Assembly (NCBI GenBank): GCA_943354655.1
Contig: CALRCT010000009.1
Coordinates: 1-10,476, forward strand
Source: an uncultured Candidatus Saccharimonas sp.
GTDB lineage: Bacteria; Patescibacteriota; Saccharimonadia; Saccharimonadales; SZUA-47
Direction of reading: 5' to 3'
DNA length: 10,476 nucleotides
Shown here: positions 5,945 through 10,476 of the stretch, piece by piece
How positions within the stretch are numbered: position 1 is the stretch's first letter
How the letters are laid out: each line of letters starts with the position of its first letter
Position numbers and translations under genes: made by a program
The notes under the pieces: model-generated
Seen by the model: the letters and a program-made list of their open reading frames with translations, nothing else
Databases searched by the model: none
Told to the model about the DNA's origin: nothing

Positions 5945-7183
5945 ATGTCTTCTGAACATAAAAATGATTTACCACATTTTGTGGGTATAGATATAGGAAC
6001 AACACAAGTAAGATGTGTAGTCGGTGCTGTTAATCAAGCTGGAGAACCAGAAATTATAGGTTACGGTGTTTCTGCTAACCAGGGAATGCGCAAAGGTGTA
6101 GTTACTCACCCAGAAGAAGTTACAAACGCAATTATTGCTGCTATTAACGAAGCCGAACGACATTCAGGCAGACGAGTCAACGCAGCAACTGTAAACATAA
6201 ACGGCTCACACGTATCTGGCGTTAACAGTAAAGGCGTAATTGCAATCAGTGCCGCTAATCGCGAGATTACTAACGAAGATCGTTACAGGGTAGAAGAAGC
6301 CGCAGCAGTAATGCAATTGCCAGCCAACCGTGAAATTATTCAGGTTTTTCCTAAAAGTTACCGACTAGACGGACAAGATAACATTAAAGACCCAGTAGGA
6401 ATGAACGGGGTACGATTAGAAGTTGATACTCATATTGTCACAGCCAGCACCCCTAGTGTTAGAAGCTTGGACAACGCATTAACAAAAGCCGAAGTCGTTG
6501 CTAAACATCGTACAGTATCAAGCCTTGCTGCAGCCGAAGCAGTATTAAATCGCCAACAAAAAGAAGCCGGTACAGTTGTTATAGATATTGGATCGGGCAC
6601 CACTAACTTAGTAGTTATAGAAGACGGCGAAGTACAGCACGTTGCAGTTATTCCTATGGGTGGTACTCATATGACTAACGATCTTGCGATTGGGCTTAGA
6701 ACAGATCTTGATATTGCCGAAAAGGTAAAAATTGAACACGCAAACCTTAGTAGCAAAAACCATCGATCAGTTGCGGCCGTTACTATGGGTAAGGTTCAAC
6801 ATACTTTTAACGCCGACGATGTACGCATGATTGTAGAAGCTAGAGTCGAAGAATTATTTGAATATGTAGACAAGGAACTTAAAAAAATTAATCGTTCACG
6901 CAAGCTTCCTGGTGGAGTAGTGATTGTTGGTGGAGCTGCTAAGATGCCTGGATTGGCAGAATTTGCACGTGACCAGTTACAACTTCCAGCAAGAATCGGT
7001 ACACTTTTACCAATTGGCGGACTTGCCGATATTTCTGAAGATTCAAGATATGTAAGCTGTATAGGACTTATGTTGCTAGATATGATATTAGATTCTAGTG
7101 TACAAAATAATGGTTACGACAGTGAGTCCGTGAGCTTAATAAAAAGCATGTCCAGAATGTTCGAAAAACTAAAGCGCAAATAA
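5945..7183 (+). CDS. ftsA: Cell division protein FtsA
   Basis: This is an actin-like ATPase that tethers FtsZ filaments to the inner face of the membrane and recruits later division proteins. The 412-residue protein has the actin-fold phosphate-1 loop GIDIGTTQVR (14-23) and the FtsA-specific 1C subdomain region around residues 95-170. It also has phosphate-2 IDIGSGTTN (213-221) and the adenosine motif VVIVGGAAKMPG (325-336). The last 16 residues (SLIKSMSRMFEKLKRK) form a basic amphipathic helix, as expected for the membrane-targeting sequence. The length is normal. The ATG at 5945 is chosen because the promoter -10 ends six bases before it. ftsZ follows 95 nt downstream with its own promoter, so both coupled and separate expression are possible. 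Confidence 0.96.
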   Translation: MSSEHKNDLPHFVGIDIGTTQVRCVVGAVNQAGEPEIIGYGVSANQGMRKGVVTHPEEVTNAIIAAINEAERHSGRRVNAATVNINGSHVSGVNSKGVIAISAANREITNEDRYRVEEAAAVMQLPANREIIQVFPKSYRLDGQDNIKDPVGMNGVRLEVDTHIVTASTPSVRSLDNALTKAEVVAKHRTVSSLAAAEAVLNRQQKEAGTVVIDIGSGTTNLVVIEDGEVQHVAVIPMGGTHMTNDLAIGLRTDLDIAEKVKIEHANLSSKNHRSVAAVTMGKVQHTFNADDVRMIVEARVEELFEYVDKELKKINRSRKLPGGVVIVGGAAKMPGLAEFARDQLQLPARIGTLLPIGGLADISEDSRYVSCIGLMLLDMILDSSVQNNGYDSESVSLIKSMSRMFEKLKRK

Positions 7184-7213
7184 AAGTACTTTTTAAATCT
7201 ACAGTACAGTTTG

Positions 7214-7267
7214 TTGTATATAGCAGTATAATTAAGTTATACTAACGTCATTAGATACACCAAGGAG
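7214..7267 (+). promoter_or_regulatory. ftsZ promoter region and Shine-Dalgarno sequence
   Basis: TTGTAT (7214-7219), an 18-nt spacer and TATACT (7238-7243) would start transcription near 7250. A second possible -10, TATAAT (7227-7232), has no good -35. AAGGAG (7262-7267) lies 11 nt before the ATG at 7279. Unlike ftsA, ftsZ therefore has a short leader with a near-consensus ribosome site, in keeping with the higher amounts of FtsZ needed. Confidence 0.6.
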
Positions 7268-7278
7268 TTATAACCGGC

Positions 7279-8649
7279 ATGCCACAAATAGACCCAGCAA
7301 TCGAAACATTCGCAAGAATTAAAGTCATTGGAGTTGGAGGCGCCGGCGGTGCTGCAATAAACCGTATGATCGAAGCAGGAGTTGATGGCGTTGAATTTAT
7401 TGCCGTTAACACCGACGCACAAGCTTTGCATTTTAGCAAAGCTAGCGTAAAGATACATATTGGCAAAGAGACTACTCGTGGTCTTGGTGCAGGTGCTGAT
7501 CCAAGCGTAGGCGAAAAAGCCGCTGCAGAATCAAAAGAAGAAATCGCCAAAGCTATCGAAGGTGCAGATATGATATTTGTAACTATTGGTGCAGGTGGTG
7601 GAACAGGTAGTGGTGCAGGTCATATTGTTGCTAAGACTGCACGTGAAGCCGGTATTCTTGTAGTTGGATTTGCAACCAAGCCATTTGCTTTTGAAGGCGA
7701 AAAACGCCGTAAAAACGCCGATATTGCTATTGCAAACTTGCGTGATTCGGTCGACACATTAATCATTATTCCTAACGACAGATTATTGCAAACTATCGAC
7801 AGAAGCACTCCTTTATTAGAAGCATTTAAAGTTGCCGACGACGTTTTGCGACAGGGCGTTCAAGGAATATCAGATCTTATTACAGTTCATGGACTTATTA
7901 ACCTAGACTTTGCCGATGTTAAGGCTGTTATGAAAAACGCCGGAACCGCACTTATGGGTATTGGTCGAGCTAGCGGCGAAAACCGCGCAATGGAAGCAGC
8001 TAAGCAAGCTATTGAATCACCACTACTAGAAGTTTCTATAGATGGCGCCAGAGGTGTGTTGTTTAACGTTATTGGTGGAGACGATATGTCTATGCACGAA
8101 ATTAACATTGCAGCCGAAACTATTACTACTGCTGCCGATCATGACGCCAATATTATATTTGGTGCTACGATTAACCCAGAACTACAGGGTGAAATTATTG
8201 TTACAGTAGTTGCTACTGGTTTTGATGAATCATATTATGGCCGTGCTACGGCACAACCTGCAGCCAAAGAAGCCAGCAAAGATAAAGAAGAAGATCAAGA
8301 ATCAGAAGACGAACCAGCTAGTCAGGAATCTGACATAGATGTTCCGCCAAGTATATTTTCTGGCAGTAACGTGTCAGACAACGATATGGCTGATTTAAAT
8401 ATGACATTAGACGACAAACCAAAAGAAACATCAGACGCACTAAGCGATTTTACTAGCGATAAATCCAACACACCAAACATTTGGCACCAAGACGAATTGG
8501 GTAATTCTGAAGAATCAAACAGCAAAGAATATTCTACAAATGACGAATCCCCAGAACAAGATTCTGAAGAAGAATTAGAAAAACCATCATTTTTAAGAAG
8601 ATTACGTGGCCACAAAAGCAATAAAGACACAACTCCAACAGGGGAATAA
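7279..8649 (+). CDS. ftsZ: Cell division protein FtsZ
   Basis: This is a tubulin-like GTPase that polymerises into the cytokinetic ring. The globular domain (to about residue 318) shows the nucleotide loop GVGGAGG (18-24), the NTDAQAL segment, and the tubulin signature GAGGGTGSG (104-112). It also has the T7 catalytic loop NLDFADV (208-214), where D210 and D213 complete the GTPase site of the next subunit. The 456 residues exceed the typical 350-400 because of a linker of about 115 residues, strongly acidic and rich in Ser, Glu and Asp (about 320-434). The protein then ends in a basic peptide, [12 protein letters not shown] (435-446), plus a short polar tail. The FLRR core resembles the conserved C-terminal peptide (DIPAFLRR type) that binds FtsA and other partners. 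The start is set by AAGGAG at 7262 and by the conserved N-terminus. Confidence 0.98.
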   Translation: MPQIDPAIETFARIKVIGVGGAGGAAINRMIEAGVDGVEFIAVNTDAQALHFSKASVKIHIGKETTRGLGAGADPSVGEKAAAESKEEIAKAIEGADMIFVTIGAGGGTGSGAGHIVAKTAREAGILVVGFATKPFAFEGEKRRKNADIAIANLRDSVDTLIIIPNDRLLQTIDRSTPLLEAFKVADDVLRQGVQGISDLITVHGLINLDFADVKAVMKNAGTALMGIGRASGENRAMEAAKQAIESPLLEVSIDGARGVLFNVIGGDDMSMHEINIAAETITTAADHDANIIFGATINPELQGEIIVTVVATGFDESYYGRATAQPAAKEASKDKEEDQESEDEPASQESDIDVPPSIFSGSNVSDNDMADLNMTLDDKPKETSDALSDFTSDKSNTPNIWHQDELGNSEESNSKEYSTNDESPEQDSEEELEKPSFLRRLRGHKSNKDTTPTGE

Positions 8650-8655
8650 CGATAC

Positions 8656-8671
8656 TTTTTGTGCACAAAAA
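8656..8671. repeat. 16-bp perfect palindrome downstream of ftsZ
   Basis: TTTTTGTGCACAAAAA reads the same on both strands. It begins six bases after the ftsZ stop and ends 16 bases before the nrdR -35 box. A hairpin from it would be almost all A-U pairs with no following T-run, so a DNA-binding site is more likely than a terminator. No regulator can be named. Confidence 0.5.
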
Positions 8672-8687
8672 TACACCATTATATTGC

Positions 8688-8716
8688 TTGCAAAACGCTA
8701 GCAGTAGGGGTAATAT
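8688..8716 (+). promoter_or_regulatory. nrdR promoter
   Basis: TTGCAA (8688-8693), a 17-nt spacer and TAATAT (8711-8716) form a promoter with a predicted start near 8722-8723. This gives a leader of about 58 nt that contains the NrdR box and a purine-rich ribosome site (AAGGTAGGG, 8766-8774) before the ATG at 8781. Confidence 0.6.
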
Positions 8717-8727
8717 AAGAAACATAA

Positions 8728-8743
8728 ACACTACATATTGTGT
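8728..8743. promoter_or_regulatory. NrdR box
   Basis: ACACTACATATTGTGT closely matches the palindromic NrdR operator (ACAC, an AT-rich centre, GTGT). It lies about five bases downstream of the predicted nrdR transcription start, where bound NrdR would block transcription. A second box at the usual spacing of about 31 bp was not found on either side. ACACCATTATATTGCT at 8673-8688 is a much poorer match, and its start is 55 bp away. Confidence 0.75.
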
Positions 8744-8780
8744 TGTACATTCAAAGAATTAAGGGAAGGTAGGGACTTTT

Positions 8781-9236
8781 ATGCGCTGTAATCAGTGTAA
8801 ATTCGAAGATACGAAGGTTATAGAATCACGCGAAGCTGGTGATGCAGAAGCAATACGCCGTCGCAGAGAGTGTCTTAACTGTAGTCACAGGTTTACAACT
8901 TATGAACGCATAGAAAAGCCTCAGCTAGTCGTTATTAAGAACGACGGCACAAGACAGCTATATAGCCGCGAAAAGCTTTTGAGCGGCCTTTATAGAGCCT
9001 GTGAAAAAACACCAGTAACTAGCATGCAAATAGAACAACTTGCTACAAATGTAGAAAACAAGTTGTATGCAATAGGCGAACCAGAAATATCGTCTAGTGC
9101 AATAGGGCAAGCAGTGATGGACGAGCTGGCAAATACAAACGAAGTGGCTTACGTACGGTTCGCAAGCGTATATCGTCGCTTTAAGGACATTGCAAGCTTC
9201 GAAAAAGAACTTTCCGAAATTCGTAACAAAAAATAA
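8781..9236 (+). CDS. nrdR: Transcriptional repressor NrdR
   Basis: This is the zinc-finger and ATP-cone repressor of ribonucleotide reductase genes. It senses the ATP/dATP balance and binds NrdR boxes when dATP is high. The 151-residue protein has the normal family length. Its zinc ribbon uses C3, C6, C31 and C34 and includes the RRRREC segment. The ATP-cone (about 46-136) opens with VVIKNDGTRQLYSREKLLSG and contains the typical VAYVRFASVYRRFKD near its end. The ATG is preceded by a purine-rich ribosome site at 8766-8774. The box at 8728-8743 indicates autoregulation, and the reductase gene nrdJ lies directly downstream, so repressor and target are adjacent. No intrinsic terminator with a T-run separates them, so read-through into nrdJ is possible. 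Confidence 0.97.
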   Translation: MRCNQCKFEDTKVIESREAGDAEAIRRRRECLNCSHRFTTYERIEKPQLVVIKNDGTRQLYSREKLLSGLYRACEKTPVTSMQIEQLATNVENKLYAIGEPEISSSAIGQAVMDELANTNEVAYVRFASVYRRFKDIASFEKELSEIRNKK

Positions 9237-9240
9237 ACAT

Positions 9241-9257
9241 ACCAAACCTAGTTTGGT
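9241..9257 (+). repeat. nrdJ leader hairpin 1
   Basis: ACCAAAC (9241-9247) and GTTTGGT (9251-9257) are perfect complements separated by CTA. GGGTTG follows instead of a T-run, so it is not a plus-strand intrinsic terminator for nrdR. GGG (9258-9260) could alternatively pair with CCC (9264-9266), competing with the next hairpin. Confidence 0.6.
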
Positions 9258-9263
9258 GGGTTG

Positions 9264-9297
9264 CCCCAATGACTTAATTACAAAAGAATCATTAGGG
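9264..9297 (+). repeat. nrdJ leader hairpin 2
   Basis: CCCCAATGA (9264-9272) pairs with TCATTAGGG (9289-9297), giving eight base pairs and one C-A mismatch around a 16-nt A-rich loop. This is the second of four consecutive inverted repeats between nrdR and nrdJ. Confidence 0.55.
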
Positions 9298-9310
9298 TAG
9301 CTCATCCTAA

Positions 9311-9378
9311 GCCTTTTATACAACACTTCATATTACCTGAGAGACAGTATGAGGTCATATAAAAGGCGCTAGATAGCG
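9311..9378 (+). promoter_or_regulatory. Long nested stem-loop in the nrdJ leader
   Basis: GCCTTTTATA (9311-9320) and TATAAAAGGC (9358-9367) are perfect 10-bp complements. Inside them, ACTTCATA (9325-9332) pairs with TATGAGGT (9348-9355) over eight base pairs including one U-G. Inside that, CTG-AGAGA-CAG (9337-9347) can close. The nesting suggests a folded RNA of 57 nt. Directly after it, CGCT-AGAT-AGCG (9367-9378) gives a further short hairpin that would compete for one base. It lies 56 nt upstream of the nrdJ ATG. Confidence 0.55.
9323..9338. promoter_or_regulatory. Degenerate NrdR-like box upstream of nrdJ
   Basis: ACACTTCATATTACCT agrees with the box upstream of nrdR at 11 of the first 12 bases but lacks the closing GTGT half. 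It follows a possible -10 box (TATACA, 9317-9322) with no clear -35. It may be a weak or half operator, or it may only reflect AT-rich sequence within the stem-loop. Confidence 0.35.
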
Positions 9379-9434
9379 GTATTACAAAAATAAAATAAAT
9401 CAAAAATAAGGTAGAGCAGAGAGGGTATAAAAAA

Positions 9435-10476
9435 ATGGCACAATTAAGTGGTTTAGGGATCGAACGTAGGTTTACAAAAAGTAAATCAAAAGCATATGAT
9501 GCTTTGACATGGCACAAACGGGATTCAGTAATTATGAATCCTATGACAGGCAAGCCTGTTTTTGAACAACGTGATATTGATTTTCCTGAGGGATGGTCAA
9601 TGAACGCAATCAATATTGTTGCACAAAAATATTTTACTGGAACTCCAGGATCAACAGACAGAGAAGGTTCACTTAAAACTCTTATCGACAGAGTAGTAGA
9701 CACTGCAACAAGACAAGGTTTGCAAGAAGGTTACTTTGACAGCGAAGTCGAAGCCGAAGATTTTCGCGAGGAACTAAAATATATACTAGCAACACAACGT
9801 GCTGCATTTAACTCTCCTGTTTGGTTTAATATTGGTGCCGCTGGACGTGCTCAACAAGCTAGCGCCTGTTTTATTTTGGGAATAGAAGACACTATGGTGT
9901 CTATCTTAAACTGGTACCGCGAAGAAGGAATGATTTTTAAGGGCGGATCTGGATCTGGCGTTAACCTTAGCGTAATTCGTTCATCTGCCGAAACCTTAAG
10001 CGGTAGCTCGGGCACTGCAAGCGGTCCACTTAGTTTTATGCGTGGTGCCGACGCGAGTGCTGGTGCAATTAAAAGTGGCGGCAAAACAAGACGCGCCGCA
10101 AAGATGGTTATATTAAACATAGACCACCCAGATATCGAAGAATTTATTTGGTGTAAAGCTTTAGAAGAACGAAAAGCAAGAGTTCTTCAGGCTAACGGTT
10201 TTGATATGAGCATGGACGGTAAAGACAGTTTTAGCGTTCAATACCAAAACGCCAACAACTCTGTTCGTGTATCTGACGATTTTATGGAAGCAGTAACTAA
10301 CGATAAAAACTGGGACCTACGTGCAGTTACAGATGGCAAATCTATTCGTACAGTTAAAGCACGAGATTTGTGGAGACAAATTGCCGAAGCAGCATGGGAA
10401 TGTGCAGATCCAGGATTACAGTTTGATACAACAATCAACAAATGGCACACAACACCAAATGCAGGTCGTATTAATG
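9435..10476 (+). CDS. nrdJ: Adenosylcobalamin-dependent (class II) ribonucleotide reductase, N-terminal 347 residues
   Basis: This enzyme makes deoxyribonucleotides from ribonucleotides, using coenzyme B12 to generate the thiyl radical, and works with or without oxygen. The start has GLGIERRFT, the typical opening of TIGR02504-type class II enzymes. Then follow FNSPVWFNIG (N126-S127-P128), ACFILGIEDT with C145 as the likely redox-active cysteine, and KGGSGSGVNLSVIR. Next come ASGPLSFMRGADASAGAIKS, GGKTRRAAKMVILNIDHPD and IEEFIWCKALEE. The frame is open to the right edge, so the radical cysteine and any C-terminal domains are not visible. A full ATP-cone is not evident at the N-terminus. GAGGG at 9421-9425 is the ribosome site, nine bases before the ATG at 9435. 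The gene follows nrdR after a 198-nt leader with several inverted repeats. Confidence 0.96.
   Translation, partial: MAQLSGLGIERRFTKSKSKAYDALTWHKRDSVIMNPMTGKPVFEQRDIDFPEGWSMNAINIVAQKYFTGTPGSTDREGSLKTLIDRVVDTATRQGLQEGYFDSEVEAEDFREELKYILATQRAAFNSPVWFNIGAAGRAQQASACFILGIEDTMVSILNWYREEGMIFKGGSGSGVNLSVIRSSAETLSGSSGTASGPLSFMRGADASAGAIKSGGKTRRAAKMVILNIDHPDIEEFIWCKALEERKARVLQANGFDMSMDGKDSFSVQYQNANNSVRVSDDFMEAVTNDKNWDLRAVTDGKSIRTVKARDLWRQIAEAAWECADPGLQFDTTINKWHTTPNAGRIN

Noticed and set aside
7182..7193. AAAAGTACTTTT palindrome after ftsA as a terminator
   Set aside because: It is self-complementary without a loop and almost all A-T, so no stable hairpin is expected; ftsZ has its own promoter regardless.
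9237..9434. Cobalamin riboswitch controlling the B12-dependent reductase
   Set aside because: I do not see the B12-box pattern or the expected long multi-helix architecture; the visible stems are simple consecutive hairpins.
9302..9703. Antisense open frames over nrdJ, ftsZ, nrdR and others
   Set aside because: They lie opposite strongly conserved genes, have no recognisable domains or ribosome sites, and are explained by codon-pattern shadows.
1..10476. Mobile element, defence island or CRISPR array
   Set aside because: Every sizeable frame but one belongs to a core cellular family; no transposase, integrase, spaced repeats or tRNA-linked junction is visible.

Overview
The window is AT-rich bacterial chromosome made of conserved housekeeping genes, with no mobile element, rRNA, tRNA or CRISPR array visible. 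The gene set points to a Candidate Phyla Radiation bacterium, most likely Saccharibacteria (TM7) or a close relative. Pointers are a short bS21 next to yqeY, a LID-less adenylate kinase beside map, an ftsA-ftsZ pair with no other division gene nearby, and nrdR followed by a B12-dependent class II ribonucleotide reductase. That placement is inference from gene content and protein style, not from a search. UGA ends yqeY at the expected family length, and no conserved frame contains an internal UGA. This argues for the standard bacterial code and against the UGA=Gly code of Gracilibacteria/Absconditabacteria.

Layout. Positions 1-2305 (minus strand) carry priA followed by def (peptide deformylase), which runs off the left edge and has no stop in the window. 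Divergent from priA, on the plus strand, is a small winged-helix regulator (2403-2690) closed by a clear intrinsic terminator. It is followed by a 265-residue protein I do not recognise (2787-3584). Then come rpsU (3652-3867, with terminator), yqeY (3951-4412), adk (4510-5043) and map (5043-5795). The yqeY-adk gap is bridged exactly by a 34-codon frame that overlaps both neighbours by ATGA. The division pair ftsA (5945-7183) and ftsZ (7279-8649) follows, each with its own promoter. The right end is deoxyribonucleotide synthesis: nrdR (8781-9236), a 198-nt leader rich in inverted repeats, and nrdJ (9435 to the right edge, incomplete).

How the genes fit together. def and map are the two enzymes of N-terminal methionine removal. 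rpsU and yqeY serve translation. adk supplies nucleotides. FtsA and FtsZ build the division ring. NrdR is the ATP/dATP-sensing repressor of ribonucleotide reductase genes, and a good NrdR box sits just downstream of its own promoter, so the locus looks autoregulated.

The most distinctive features are regulatory. Several promoters have a -10 box of the TATACT type so close to the ATG that the predicted mRNA is leaderless or nearly so (ftsA, rpsU, yqeY, perhaps priA). ftsZ, adk and nrdR instead have Shine-Dalgarno sequences. The nrdJ leader holds four consecutive hairpins and a degenerate NrdR-like sequence. I see no novel multi-gene system here. The points most worth a second look are the nrdJ leader, the leaderless starts, the bridging mini-ORF and a few operator-like palindromes.
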